NCBI RefSeq assembly: GCF_003121895.1
Contig: NZ_QEWW01000001.1
Location: forward strand, 372,001 to 436,000
Source of the DNA: Ignatzschineria cameli
Lineage (GTDB): Bacteria > Pseudomonadota > Gammaproteobacteria > Cardiobacteriales > Wohlfahrtiimonadaceae
DNA length: 64,000 nt
Reading direction: 5' to 3'
Below are positions 54,536 to 64,000 of the stretch, piece by piece; the stretch's first letter is position 1; each line of letters opens with the position of its first letter. The translations under genes and the position numbers were made by a program. The notes under the pieces were generated by a model. The model ran no database searches. It was not told the origin of the DNA and worked only from the letters and a program-made list of their open reading frames with translations.

Positions 54536-57142
54536 TTATTGCAATTTCTCTTTGATAAAGGCTACTGCTGTCTCAAGCGCCTTGCCGATCTGTGCAGGTT
54601 CACTGCCGCCACCGGTAGCAGAGTCTGGGCGACCGCCCCCTTTTCCGCCAACTTCTTGTGCTGCAATATTGAGAAGCTCTCCCGCCTTAATACGATCAGT
54701 AAGTGCTTTGGCAACGCTACTGACTAAGGCAACACGACCTTCCACTTCTGAAAGGAGTAGGGTAATTCCAGCTGTCTCTGCCTGTAAATTGTCACAAAGC
54801 TCTCTCAGTGAACGATTATCTGCCCCTTTAATATCGGCAACAATCACTTTGACACCATTTATCTCAATTGTGCTATTGAGAATCTCATTACGGCTAGCAA
54901 ATACCAATTTTGATTGAAGGGCCGCGATCTCTTTTCGTAATGATTTAGCTTCATCGAGTGCCTGATCAACACGATTCTCAATATGGGCATGATCTGTCTT
55001 CAAGGTTGAGGCTAAATGATGCAATGTTGCACTCTGTTGTAGCATTACTTCAACGGCAGCGCCACCAGTAATCGCTTCAATACGACGAACACCTGCGGCG
55101 ATACCTGTTTCTTGAGTAATCTTGAAGAGACCAATATCTCCGGTTGCAGAGACATGCGTTCCACCACAGAGCTCAATTGAGTGACCCATCTCTACCACTC
55201 GAACCACATCACCATATTTTTCACCAAAGAGCGCCATTGCCCCTTTTGCTTTAGCATCATCGATCGGCATTTCATTGATATCGATCGGTGAGTTTGCACG
55301 AATCGCTTCATTAACGAGGCGTTCAATATTTTGCAGTTCATCAAAGGTGACCGGCTTATTGTGAGAAAAGTCAAAGCGAAGGCGATCATCAGTAACAAGC
55401 GATCCTTTCTGCTCGATATGATCTCCTAAAACACTCTGTAACGCATGGTGAAGAAGGTGAGTTGCTGAGTGATTCTTTCTAATCAGATCTCGGCGAGTTT
55501 GATCCACTTTTGCCGCTACAACTGATTGCTCACTAATTTCGCCTGATTTAACAACACCGATATGGAGGAAGATATCTTGCTGCTTTTTCGTATCTTTAAC
55601 TAAGAATTCAAAGCCATCACCGGAGATGATCCCTGTGTCTCCTACCTGTCCACCTGCTTCTGCGTAGAAAGGGGTCTCTGTTAAAACTAAAATTGCTTCC
55701 ATACCTTCTGAAACGGCAGGAACGGCTTCACCATCGACTAAAATTGTAGCGATATTACTCTCTAATTGATGACTGTGATAGCCATGGAAGATTGTCTCTT
55801 GATCTACTTGTAGATCAAGCAGGCGCTCTGCACCAAAGTTGCTTGCTGCACGCGCTCGCTCTCTTTGCTCCTCCATACAGCGCTCAAATCCTGCCATATC
55901 GAGGGTTAGATTCTGTTCTCGTGCAATATCATTGGTAAGATCTACAGGGAAACCATAGGTATCGTAGAGTTTAAAGATGGTCTCGCCTTGAATAATATCA
56001 CCCTTGAGTTCGGCAATATCAGCTTCAAGAAGTTTAAGCCCATGCTCTAAAGTAGTTGAGAAGCGTCTCTCCTCATCTTTAATCGTATCGATAATAAATT
56101 GCTGCTTCTCTTTGAGTTGAGGATAAGCATCACCCATCTCTGCAACTAAAGTTGGCACAATTTTGTAGAAGAAGAGTCCTTTTTGGCCTAACTTATAGCC
56201 ATGACGAATCGCACGGCGGATAATGCGGCGCAATACATAGCCTCGACCCTCATTTGAAGGGAGAATTCCATCGGCAATTAAGAAGGAGACTGAACGGATA
56301 TGGTCACTCAATACTTTTAATGAACTGCTCTCTAAATCTTGTGTGCCGACCGCTTGAGCAGAGGCTTCAATCAATTTTACAAAAAGATCAATCTCATAGT
56401 TGCTATGAACATTTTGCAATATCGCAGCAATTCGCTCTAAACCCATTCCGGTATCGATCGATGGATTGGGCAATGGATGAAGCTCACCACTCTCATCACG
56501 ATTAAATTGCATAAAGACGAGGTTCCAGATCTCAATAAAGCGATCCCCATCCTCTTCAGCCGATCCTGGAGGACCTCCCCAAATATGATCACCATGATCA
56601 TAGAAAATCTCAGAGCAGGGACCACATGGACCGGTATCTCCCATCTGCCAGAAGTTATCAGAAGAGCCATCTTCTTTATCGCCGATACGGATAATCTTTT
56701 CTGCCGGTACACCGATCTCTTCATTCCAGATCTTAAAAGCTTCATCATCGGTATGGTAGACAGTGACAAGTAACTTCTCTGCCGGTAATTGGTAAACATT
56801 AGTGAGGAGCTCCCAAGCATAGCGAATCGCTTCATGCTTAAAGTAATCCCCAAAACTGAAGTTTCCGAGCATTTCAAAGAAGGTATGGTGGCGTGCTGTG
56901 AAGCCGACATTTTCTAAGTCATTATGCTTACCTCCGGCACGGACACATTTTTGTGAGGTAGTTGCTCGCTGATAAGGGCGCTTTTCTAGCCCTAAAAAGC
57001 AATCTTTAAATTGGTTCATTCCCGCATTGGTGAAGAGAAGGGTGGGATCATTTGCGGGAAGTAGCGAACTCGATGCAACCTCTTTATGACCTTTGGTGAC
57101 AAAGAAGTCGATAAATTTACGGCGAATTTCATTAGTCTTCAT
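54536..57142 (-). CDS. alaS: Alanyl-tRNA synthetase
   Basis: Class II synthetase that charges tRNA-Ala and edits Ser/Gly. 868 residues, normal length. The catalytic domain starts with [20 protein letters not shown] and includes the GVRAGGK-type motif as [16 protein letters not shown]. The editing domain has [11 protein letters not shown] (zinc His pair) and CGGTHV. The C-terminal C-Ala domain ends with the glycine-rich [15 protein letters not shown]. All key motifs are intact. Start ATG 57140-57142. The 5' gap is AT-rich and holds no leader structure that I recognise. Confidence 0.97.
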   Translation of the reverse strand: MKTNEIRRKFIDFFVTKGHKEVASSSLLPANDPTLLFTNAGMNQFKDCFLGLEKRPYQRATTSQKCVRAGGKHNDLENVGFTARHHTFFEMLGNFSFGDYFKHEAIRYAWELLTNVYQLPAEKLLVTVYHTDDEAFKIWNEEIGVPAEKIIRIGDKEDGSSDNFWQMGDTGPCGPCSEIFYDHGDHIWGGPPGSAEEDGDRFIEIWNLVFMQFNRDESGELHPLPNPSIDTGMGLERIAAILQNVHSNYEIDLFVKLIEASAQAVGTQDLESSSLKVLSDHIRSVSFLIADGILPSNEGRGYVLRRIIRRAIRHGYKLGQKGLFFYKIVPTLVAEMGDAYPQLKEKQQFIIDTIKDEERRFSTTLEHGLKLLEADIAELKGDIIQGETIFKLYDTYGFPVDLTNDIAREQNLTLDMAGFERCMEEQRERARAASNFGAERLLDLQVDQETIFHGYHSHQLESNIATILVDGEAVPAVSEGMEAILVLTETPFYAEAGGQVGDTGIISGDGFEFLVKDTKKQQDIFLHIGVVKSGEISEQSVVAAKVDQTRRDLIRKNHSATHLLHHALQSVLGDHIEQKGSLVTDDRLRFDFSHNKPVTFDELQNIERLVNEAIRANSPIDINEMPIDDAKAKGAMALFGEKYGDVVRVVEMGHSIELCGGTHVSATGDIGLFKITQETGIAAGVRRIEAITGGAAVEVMLQQSATLHHLASTLKTDHAHIENRVDQALDEAKSLRKEIAALQSKLVFASRNEILNSTIEINGVKVIVADIKGADNRSLRELCDNLQAETAGITLLLSEVEGRVALVSSVAKALTDRIKAGELLNIAAQEVGGKGGGRPDSATGGGSEPAQIGKALETAVAFIKEKLQ

Positions 57143-57511
57143 GGATTGATTTACTTTATCTTATTCAATTAATTTAATTATCTAAATATATCTAAAAACA
57201 TCTTAAAAAGAGATCCTACCAATTTTATACGGCTATCGCATGAATTGGAAATCGAATTGATTCTATTCTCAATATTTATACTTATCAGACGTTTCTGATA
57301 TTTCTTATTTATTGTTTGATCGGATGTGATCGGGGGTTATCTGTGGCGATTAAAAATGCCGGCACTTGAGATACCGGCATCGATAATTAGGTTGGTTTTG
57401 TCAGAGACAACTAACTCGGAGATAACCCACTTATGCTCGACAATTGATCTAAAAATCTATACATCTAAGGCTTCTAAGCAGAAAGATTTTGAGCATAAGC
57501 GCTTATTTTAC
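57143..57511. other. leuD-alaS gap
   Basis: 369 bases without a gene. The alaS promoter should lie in 57143-57300. The leuD side holds the terminator listed separately, 130 bp beyond the leuD stop. Confidence 0.5.
57350..57380 (-). terminator. Rho-independent terminator of leuCD
   Basis: Minus-strand stem ATGCCGG (57380-57374) / CCGGCAT (57362-57356) with an 11-nt loop, followed by TTTTAAT. Confidence 0.8.
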
Positions 57512-58168
57512 TTACTCTCTAAAGAGCCATGGCGCCTCTTCAGCTCTCTTTTTCTCATAGGCACGAATCTCATCTTGATGCTCTAAGGTGAGGCTAATAT
57601 CGTCAAGTCCATTGACTAAGCAGTGCTTACGGAAAGGATCGATCTCAAAATTGAAAGGTCCGGCAACAATTTCGCCATTTGCTTTCGCCGTAACGCTCTG
57701 GGCGGGAAGATCAATAGCGATTTCGAGCGCTTCAAATTGGTCACTCAAATTAAAGAGCTGATCAACCTCTTCAGCTGTTAAGCGGATTGGAAGGAATCCA
57801 TTTTTAAAACAGTTATTGAAGAAGATATCGGAATAGCTTGTGCTAATAACCGCACGGAAACCATAATCAGTTAATGCCCAAACCGCATGCTCACGAGAGG
57901 AACCACAACCAAAGTTATCACGTGCTAATAGAATCGTTGCCGTTTTATATTGAGGTTTATTGAGTGGAAACTCACTGTTCAATGGTCGTTGGCTATTATC
58001 CATTCCCGGCGCACCTCTATCGAGATAACGCCACTCATCGAAGAGGTTAGGGCCAAATCCTGTCTTATAGATACTTGTTAAGAATTGTTTAGGAATAATG
58101 GCATCCGTATCCACATTTGCACGATCGAGAGGAACAACAATTCCAGTATGGGTTACAAAAGGTTGCAT
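57512..58168 (-). CDS. leuD: 3-isopropylmalate dehydratase small subunit
   Basis: With LeuC it isomerises 2- to 3-isopropylmalate in leucine biosynthesis. 218 residues; typical LeuD length is about 200. The swivel-domain motifs are present: [16 protein letters not shown] near the start, [19 protein letters not shown] at about 82-100, and [13 protein letters not shown]. It begins 17 bp after the leuC stop, so the pair is one operon. leuA and leuB are not in the window, so the leucine pathway is split on this chromosome. Confidence 0.96.
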   Translation of the reverse strand: MQPFVTHTGIVVPLDRANVDTDAIIPKQFLTSIYKTGFGPNLFDEWRYLDRGAPGMDNSQRPLNSEFPLNKPQYKTATILLARDNFGCGSSREHAVWALTDYGFRAVISTSYSDIFFNNCFKNGFLPIRLTAEEVDQLFNLSDQFEALEIAIDLPAQSVTAKANGEIVAGPFNFEIDPFRKHCLVNGLDDISLTLEHQDEIRAYEKKRAEEAPWLFRE

Positions 58169-58185
58169 AACTTTACTCCTAAATC

Positions 58186-59592
58186 TTAATTAAATTCACG
58201 AACATCAACAAAATGACCGGCAATTGCCGCGGCTGCTGCCATCGCTGGACTGACTAAGTGGGTACGGCCGTGATTTCCTTGGCGCCCCTCAAAGTTGCGG
58301 TTAGAGGTTGAAGCACAATGCTCGTAAGGCTCTAATCGATCTGGGTTCATCGCAAGACACATTGAGCATCCCGGCTCCCGCCATTCAAAACCGGCTTCAA
58401 TAAAGATTTTATCTAATCCTTCTGCTTCCGCCTCCGCCTTTACTAATCCAGAACCGGGGACAACCATCGCTAATTTAACATTGTCCGCTTTCTTTTTACC
58501 CTTGACAATTCGTGCCGCATCGCGAATATCCTCAATTCTTGAGTTCGTACATGAACCGATAAAGACCTTATCGATCTGAATCTCTTTTGGGGATTGATTG
58601 GGTTTTAAACCCATATAGTTGAGCGCTTTCTCAATGCTCTCTTTCTGAACGGGTGAGTCTGCTTTTTCAGGATCTGGAATAAGTTCATTAATTCCGATCA
58701 CCATTTCAGGGCTAGTTCCCCAGCTCACTTGCGGTTCAATTTTTGTGGCATCAATTGTAATAACTTTATCAAAATGGGCATTTTCATCACTATGGAGGGT
58801 CTGCCAATATTGGACAGCTTTCTCCCAATCAGCACCTTTAGGCGCAAAGGGACGATCTTTCACATAGGCAATTGTTGTCTCATCAACGCCGACTAAGCCC
58901 ACACGCGCACCAGCTTCGATCGCCATATTACAGATTGTCATTCGTCCTTCCATAGAGAGGTTACGAATAGCATCGCCGGCAAATTCAATTGCATAACCGG
59001 TTCCGCCGGCGGTTCCAATCTCTCCAATAATAGCGAGGATAAGATCTTTCGCCGTCACATTCGGTTGAAGCTCGCCAACAACTTCAATTTTCATTGTTTT
59101 CGATTTTTTCTGAACTAAGCAACTTGTTGCCATTACATGTTCAACTTCACTAGTACCAATTCCAAAGGCGATTGCGCCAAAAGCACCATGAGTTGCCGTG
59201 TGGGAGTCACCACAAACAATGGTCATTCCCGGCAAAGTTGCTCCCTGTTCAGGTCCGGCAACATGGACAATCCCACGGCGAATGTCGCCAATCGGGAAGT
59301 AGGCAAGCTCATGTTCAGTTGCATTTTTGTGGAGGGTATCGACTTGAAGACGCGCGATAGGGTCGGTGATATTATCGATATCACTTGTTGTGGGGGTATT
59401 ATGATCCGCCATTGCAACAATTGAATTTTTGCGCCACAGCTTTCGACCTGCTTTTTCAAGTCCCTCAAATGCTTGGGCACTCGTTACCTCATGAATAATA
59501 TGACGATCAATATAGAGAAGGGCGGTTCCATCTTCTTCTGTCCGCACTACATGATCATCCCAAATTTTTTCGTAAAGTGTCTTTGCTGTCAT
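58186..59592 (-). CDS. leuC: 3-isopropylmalate dehydratase large subunit
   Basis: Aconitase-family [4Fe-4S] subunit. 468 residues, standard. The cluster cysteines are in [14 protein letters not shown] and [13 protein letters not shown]. The substrate-binding stretches [35 protein letters not shown] and [12 protein letters not shown] are intact. Start ATG 59590-59592. No leader peptide rich in leucine codons or obvious attenuator was seen upstream, so control probably acts at the promoter. Confidence 0.97.
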   Translation of the reverse strand: MTAKTLYEKIWDDHVVRTEEDGTALLYIDRHIIHEVTSAQAFEGLEKAGRKLWRKNSIVAMADHNTPTTSDIDNITDPIARLQVDTLHKNATEHELAYFPIGDIRRGIVHVAGPEQGATLPGMTIVCGDSHTATHGAFGAIAFGIGTSEVEHVMATSCLVQKKSKTMKIEVVGELQPNVTAKDLILAIIGEIGTAGGTGYAIEFAGDAIRNLSMEGRMTICNMAIEAGARVGLVGVDETTIAYVKDRPFAPKGADWEKAVQYWQTLHSDENAHFDKVITIDATKIEPQVSWGTSPEMVIGINELIPDPEKADSPVQKESIEKALNYMGLKPNQSPKEIQIDKVFIGSCTNSRIEDIRDAARIVKGKKKADNVKLAMVVPGSGLVKAEAEAEGLDKIFIEAGFEWREPGCSMCLAMNPDRLEPYEHCASTSNRNFEGRQGNHGRTHLVSPAMAAAAAIAGHFVDVREFN

Positions 59593-60321
59593 CTATTTCT
59601 ATCCACTATCTGCTTTAGTAAGTCATTCGCCAATCTGATTCAAATCTTATTTAAATCTTATTTTTATGGAAATTGGCCCTTTATTTATCTATTCACTGAC
59701 TATTAATCATCAGTATCTAGTCATCAGTATTTAACCATCAATAATGTAACCATCAATATTTAATCACTACTATTTAATGATCGGTCCGATTTTAAGGTCG
59801 GAATGATGATTAGCTCTACATTGTTAACTCTGCACTGTTAACGCTAACATTGTCTCCACTACTTTTGCGCAATGGTCTTGCTCATTGACCCCCATATAAT
59901 ATCGATCCAATAGTATCGCAATACTATTGATTATGCGTTATAAACGGGCAATGAAATAATCGATCTATTTCAACGCTCTTTTGTGAAGAGTAGAAAAAGA
60001 GTCACTAGGGTATAGCATACTCTTTTAAATCGATATCGATTCCTTGTGGGAGGGGATTATAAAAAATGATCATTTTCGATCTACCGCTACAATAGCAGTA
60101 ATACATTTAGATGATATTATCAAATAAATTGTGAGAGGGTGGTAGAATAGTTGCCACTTTTAATGGCTGTTTTTAATCGTCATTAGATTAGAGTTATTAG
60201 ATTAAGAGCTATTAGATTAGAGAAGCATTTTAAGAGCAGAAATATAAGCGGATAGATATCGAAGCGTCCGAGTGGTGACTTGTCGTTACTATTAGGAGAT
60301 ATTGATTGAGAAGAGGATTTG
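59593..60321. other. 729-bp divergent gap between leuC and proB
   Basis: No gene. Notable are loose repeats of CATCAGTATCTAGT / CATCAGTATTTAAC / CATCAATATTTAAT (59697-59775), the inverted repeat at 59908-59929, and the 14-15 bp units ATTAGATTAGAGTT / ATTAGATTAAGAGCT / ATTAGATTAGAGAAG (60182-60224) close to proB. Promoters for both genes lie here but I cannot place them with confidence. Confidence 0.5.
59908..59929. promoter_or_regulatory. Perfect inverted repeat between leuC and proB
   Basis: CAATAGTAT-CGCA-ATACTATTG, 9-bp arms with a 4-nt spacer, no T-tract. It is about 315 bp upstream of leuC and 390 bp upstream of proB. Candidate binding site for a dimeric regulator; no regulator gene is adjacent. 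Confidence 0.5.
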
Positions 60322-61476
60322 ATGGGTATGGCATCAGAAAATAATAGAAGAGAAGAGAAGCAGACTGAACAGGAGAAACAGGTTTGGGTCGTTAAGATCG
60401 GCAGCGCGATGATTACTAATGATGGGCAGGGAGTCGATCCTGAAAGGATTCACCATTGGTGTTCGCAGATTAGTAAGCTTCAAGCGGAAGGGATCGATGT
60501 TGTGGTGGTCTCTTCGGGTGCCGTTGCCGAAGGTATGAAACTTCTTCAGTGGGAGGAGCGTCCCCAGTTTCTGAATGAATTACAAGCTGCAGCCTCGGTC
60601 GGTCAATCTTCCTTAGTTAATGCTTGGATGAAGGGATTTAATGCCTTTGATCTTAATGTCGGGCAGATTCTTTTAACCCATGAAGATGCATCTGATCGTA
60701 AACGTTATCTTAATATTAAAAATACAATTCATACCCTTATTGATTATAAGGCGATTCCGATTATTAATGAGAATGATACTGTCTCTTTCTCAGAGATTAA
60801 GTTTGGGGATAATGATACCCTCGGAGCGCTTGTTGCAAGCCTTATTGAGGCTGATGTCTATATTATCTTGACCGATCAAGAAGGGGTTTTTGAGAGTGAT
60901 CCTAGAAAGAATCCTGATGCTAAGATGATTGAAGAGGCAGATGCGCATGATGAGCGTCTTTTGAGCATGGTCAGCAGTGAGGGAGGTCGTTTTGGGACCG
61001 GTGGAATGTATACCAAAATTATGGCCTCCCATATTGCGGCGACCTCTGGCACGACAACCTATATAGTGAAAGGAGATCGTGAAAATGCACTTCTTGATAT
61101 CGCTCAAGGGGCAAAAATAGGTACCAAACTCAATGCTGATGGAACTCGTTTGACTGCTAAAAAACGGTGGATGCTTGGGCAGAAGCAGATTAAAGGACAT
61201 ATTGTAATCGATGATGGTGCAGTAAAAGCACTATTAGAAGATGGAAAGAGTCTATTGCCGATAGGGGTTCTCTCGGTTGAAGGTGCTTTTGATCGAGGTG
61301 ATATTATTCTCTGCCTCGATCAAGAAGGAAGAGAGATTGGACGCGGGTTGACCAACTATCATGCAATGGAAGTAGAGTCGATTCTCCGCACACCATCTCA
61401 TGAAATTGTTAACAAATTGGGCTATATCATCGCCGATGAATTAATTCATCGAAATAACTGGGTTGAAACACAATAA
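60322..61476 (+). CDS. proB: Glutamate 5-kinase
   Basis: First step of proline biosynthesis: ATP-dependent phosphorylation of glutamate. 384 residues from ATG 60322, which follows AGAGG; an ATG two codons later is also possible. The first about 20 residues are a hydrophilic extension before the usual start (VWVVKIGSAMI at 21-31). Kinase motifs VVVSSGAVAEGM, FNVGQILLTHEDASDR-type and INENDTVSFSEIKFGDND are present. The C-terminal PUA domain (about 295-375) includes GVLSVEGAFDRGDIILC. proA is not adjacent. The same window carries the opposing catabolic pair putA/putP. Confidence 0.95.
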   Translation: MGMASENNRREEKQTEQEKQVWVVKIGSAMITNDGQGVDPERIHHWCSQISKLQAEGIDVVVVSSGAVAEGMKLLQWEERPQFLNELQAAASVGQSSLVNAWMKGFNAFDLNVGQILLTHEDASDRKRYLNIKNTIHTLIDYKAIPIINENDTVSFSEIKFGDNDTLGALVASLIEADVYIILTDQEGVFESDPRKNPDAKMIEEADAHDERLLSMVSSEGGRFGTGGMYTKIMASHIAATSGTTTYIVKGDRENALLDIAQGAKIGTKLNADGTRLTAKKRWMLGQKQIKGHIVIDDGAVKALLEDGKSLLPIGVLSVEGAFDRGDIILCLDQEGREIGRGLTNYHAMEVESILRTPSHEIVNKLGYIIADELIHRNNWVETQ

Positions 61477-61599
61477 TTTACAACCATATTGATAGATAAC
61501 AATTAAATTTTACGAGAATTTCAGGTACTATAGAGGGCTTGTAAATTAAACAATACCTTATCGTTAAGCCGATATTGTTATAGCACTAGAGGGCTACAG

Positions 61600-61647
61600 A
61601 GCTATGGAGCTATGGAGCTATGGAGCTATAAAGCTATAAAGCTATAG
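61600..61647. repeat. 8-bp tandem array upstream of secA
   Basis: Six head-to-tail copies of AGCTATRR: three AGCTATGG, two AGCTATAA and one AGCTATAG. Each unit contains AGCT, and the array ends 65 bp before the secA start codon. Confidence 0.92.
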
Positions 61648-61712
61648 AAATATTGGTACAACAATATTTGTACAACATTACATACAACTTTTGATTTGGT
61701 TAAAGGTCTCAG

Positions 61713-64000
61713 ATGATTAATAAATTGATCCGAAAAATATTTGGTACACGTAATGATCGCCTTATTAAAGAAGCGCGGGGTTATGTGGCGAAGGTTAACG
61801 CTCTAGAAGATAAGATGCGTGCAATGTCGGAAGAGGAATTAAAGGGACAAACCACTCTCTTTAAGGAGCGCTTAGCAAAGGGAGAGACGCTTGATGATCT
61901 TTTACCAGAGGCTTTTGCTACAATGCGAGAGGCATCTAGCCGTGTGATGGGGATGCGCCACTACGATGTTCAGCTGATCGGTGGTTATATGTTGCATCAA
62001 GGTCGTATCGCCGAGATGCGTACCGGTGAAGGTAAGACTTTAGTGGCAACGTTAGCGGTCTACCTTAATGCATTAGCCGGCAAAGGGGTGCATGTTGTAA
62101 CAGTCAATGACTATCTTGCTCGCCGTGATGCGGAGTGGATGGGAAAAGTCTATAACTACCTTGGTCTTTCGGTAGGGGTTGTTGTCTCCAACCAGAGTCT
62201 TGAAGAGAAAAAGGCGGCCTATCAAGCAGATATTACCTATGCTACCAATAATGAATTAGGTTTTGATTATCTACGCGATAATATGGTCTATGATATGAGC
62301 CAAAAGGTGCAAAGACCGCTCTCTTTTGCCGTTATCGACGAAGTGGATTCAATCTTAATTGATGAGGCTAGAACGCCACTTATTATCTCCGGTCCGGTAG
62401 AAGGAGGTGCAGATCTCTATCATGCCGTCAATAAATTGATCCCATATCTTAAAAAGCCGACAGAAGAGGGGCCAGTTGACTTTGAAATCAATGAGAAAGA
62501 TAAGCAGGTCAACTTAACAGAAGAGGGGCATCAACATCTTGAATCGCTTCTTGTTGAGGCAGGGCTCTTAAAAGAGGGTGATAGTCTCTACGATAGCAAT
62601 AATCTCAAACTCTACCATCATGTTGATAACTGTCTTCGTGCTCACTATATTTTCCAACGAGATGTGGATTATATTGTACAGAAAGGGGAGATTGTTATTG
62701 TTGATGAACATACCGGTCGAACTTTAGCGGGTCGTCGCTGGTCTGATGGATTGCATCAGGCGATCGAAGTAAAAGAGGGTGTTGAGGTGAAGCCAGAGAA
62801 TCAGACGCTCGCTTCCATCACTTTCCAGAACTATTTCCGAATTTATGAAAAACTTGCCGGTATGACCGGAACGGCCGATACTGAAGCGCCAGAGTTTTTA
62901 GAGATCTATGGTCTTGAAGTTGTTGTTATCCCAACACATAAGCCTGTTCAGCGAAAAGATTATGGGGATCTTATCTATCTCACACAAAAAGAGAAGTATG
63001 AGGCTATTATCAAAGATATTCTCGACTGCTATGAGCGCAAACAACCTGTATTGGTTGGAACGGCTTCAGTTGAGGTTTCAGAATTGATCTCTGATCTTCT
63101 CAAAAAGCAGAATATTCCTCATGAAGTGTTAAATGCTAAGCAGCATGAGCGTGAAGCATATGTTGTCGGTAGAGCGGGTGTTCCTGGCGCAATTACTATT
63201 GCTACCAATATGGCCGGTCGTGGTACCGATATTGTATTAGGGGGGAATGTTAAATTAGAAGAGCAACTCTTCTTAGAATCTAACCCAAATGCAACAGAGA
63301 AAGATCTTGAAGAGATCAGAGCTCGCGCTAAAGAGCGTCAAGAGCAAGTTTTAGCTTTAGGTGGATTGCATATTATCGGAACAGAGCGTCATGAATCACG
63401 CCGAATCGATAATCAGTTGCGAGGTCGAGCTGGGCGTCAAGGGGATGTGGGATCATCTCGTTTCTATCTCTCGCTTGATGACCATCTGATGCGTATCTTT
63501 ATGAATCCTAAGATGCGTAACTTGATGGCAAGCTTAGGAATGGGAAATGGTGAAGCATTAGAGCATCGCATGATTACCCGTTCTATTGAGAATGCGCAAC
63601 GTAAAGTTGAAGGGCATAACTTCGATATTCGTAAAAATCTTCTCCAATATGATGATATCGCGAATGATCAACGTAAAATTATCTATCAACAACGTGATGA
63701 TATTCTTCGTGCGGATGATATTACCAATGCGATCAATATGATGCGTGAACAGGTCTTTGGTGATTTAGTTGAGAAGTTTATTCCTCCGCAAAGTTATGCT
63801 GAGCAGTGGGATCTTGCGGGATTGATGGATGTTCTCAAAAATGAGTTTAGAATTGAGATCGATTTTGAGAAAGCGCTCAAAGAGAATCCAAACTTAACAG
63901 AAGAAGAGATCTATAACGCAATTATCGCTGAGAGCGAGCGTCAATATGCAGAGAAGAAGAAACAGGCAAATGCTGATGTTGATCCATCTCAATTTAGACG
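61713..64000 (+). CDS. secA: Preprotein translocase ATPase SecA, 3' end cut off
   Basis: Motor of the Sec pathway that drives preproteins through SecYEG. The first 762 codons of about 900 are present from ATG 61713. The DEAD motor has Walker A TGEGKT (104-109), [15 protein letters not shown] and Walker B DEVD (209-212). The preprotein cross-linking domain follows, then [12 protein letters not shown]. The second motor fold has [14 protein letters not shown] and [18 protein letters not shown]. The scaffold domain is running at the window edge, so the zinc-binding C-terminus is not visible. A 236-bp gap with an 8-bp repeat array separates it from proB. No secM-like leader ORF was seen. Confidence 0.97.
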   Translation, partial: MINKLIRKIFGTRNDRLIKEARGYVAKVNALEDKMRAMSEEELKGQTTLFKERLAKGETLDDLLPEAFATMREASSRVMGMRHYDVQLIGGYMLHQGRIAEMRTGEGKTLVATLAVYLNALAGKGVHVVTVNDYLARRDAEWMGKVYNYLGLSVGVVVSNQSLEEKKAAYQADITYATNNELGFDYLRDNMVYDMSQKVQRPLSFAVIDEVDSILIDEARTPLIISGPVEGGADLYHAVNKLIPYLKKPTEEGPVDFEINEKDKQVNLTEEGHQHLESLLVEAGLLKEGDSLYDSNNLKLYHHVDNCLRAHYIFQRDVDYIVQKGEIVIVDEHTGRTLAGRRWSDGLHQAIEVKEGVEVKPENQTLASITFQNYFRIYEKLAGMTGTADTEAPEFLEIYGLEVVVIPTHKPVQRKDYGDLIYLTQKEKYEAIIKDILDCYERKQPVLVGTASVEVSELISDLLKKQNIPHEVLNAKQHEREAYVVGRAGVPGAITIATNMAGRGTDIVLGGNVKLEEQLFLESNPNATEKDLEEIRARAKERQEQVLALGGLHIIGTERHESRRIDNQLRGRAGRQGDVGSSRFYLSLDDHLMRIFMNPKMRNLMASLGMGNGEALEHRMITRSIENAQRKVEGHNFDIRKNLLQYDDIANDQRKIIYQQRDDILRADDITNAINMMREQVFGDLVEKFIPPQSYAEQWDLAGLMDVLKNEFRIEIDFEKALKENPNLTEEEIYNAIIAESERQYAEKKKQANADVDPSQFR

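Noticed and set aside
57143-57300. Leader attenuator or T-box before alaS
   Set aside because: No T-box consensus or alternative hairpins with a T-tract were seen; such elements are also not expected in gammaproteobacteria.
60680-60871. Second open frame inside proB and similar nested frames in putA, aas and alaS
   Set aside because: All are out-of-frame shadows of strongly supported genes, without ribosome sites.

Overview
This window is an ordinary chromosomal segment of a low-GC gammaproteobacterium. The evidence is gammaproteobacterial gene content (lplT-aas, the yhiI-rbbA-yhhJ operon, rsgA, fsr, putA/putP, tyrS of the 400-residue type), coding DNA of roughly 40% GC, and intergenic spacers that are very AT-rich. 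An SMC protein is present where enterobacteria would use MukB. I infer a host near the Cardiobacteriales (Ignatzschineria/Wohlfahrtiimonas-like), but that is a guess from general character, not a search.

Layout. 1-1306: 5' part of trigger factor (minus) and a tRNA-Leu. 1.9-3.2 kb: a small lipoprotein and a YiiX-like cysteine hydrolase. 3.2-4.1 kb: RNase D. 4.4-6.8 kb: thiamine salvage cluster thiM-thiE-thiD, then a flavin reductase. 7.5-13.6 kb: a minus-strand run of rsgA, fdxA, tyrS, an L,D-transpeptidase, yfhL and serS. 14-16.8 kb: a lipoprotein, an Abi-like membrane coiled-coil protein and a cystine/dicarboxylate symporter. 17-22.4 kb: smc, an RNA methyltransferase and a pyridoxal kinase-like protein. 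22.4-26 kb: a membrane pentapeptide-repeat protein and the fosmidomycin exporter fsr.

26.6-33.4 kb is the accessory region and the most interesting part. It holds a YefM-YoeB toxin-antitoxin pair with a recognisable double-TGTACA operator, then a two-gene minus-strand operon. The first gene encodes a ComEC-like metallo-beta-lactamase-fold protein. The second encodes a 1552-residue protein in which an intact trypsin-like protease domain is fused to a STAND-type P-loop NTPase and a long C-terminal region. This matches the logic of AVAST (Avs) antiphage systems, with protease and NTPase in one chain. The operon is visibly more AT-rich than its surroundings.

33.7-41 kb returns to metabolism: putP, putA (proline catabolism) and fumC. 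41.5-45.5 kb is a phospholipid module: a PmtA-like methyltransferase facing lplT-aas (lysophospholipid import and re-acylation). 45.8-52.4 kb: a TetR regulator, an outer-membrane beta-barrel protein and a yhiI-rbbA-yhhJ ABC export operon. 53-59.6 kb: an M20 amidohydrolase, alaS, and leuD-leuC. 60.3 kb to the end: proB and the first 762 codons of secA.

A recurring non-coding theme is that many intergenic gaps contain short-period (8-15 bp) perfect or imperfect direct repeats. Several hairpins with T-tracts mark terminators. Two of these point along the plus strand with no plus-strand gene before them.
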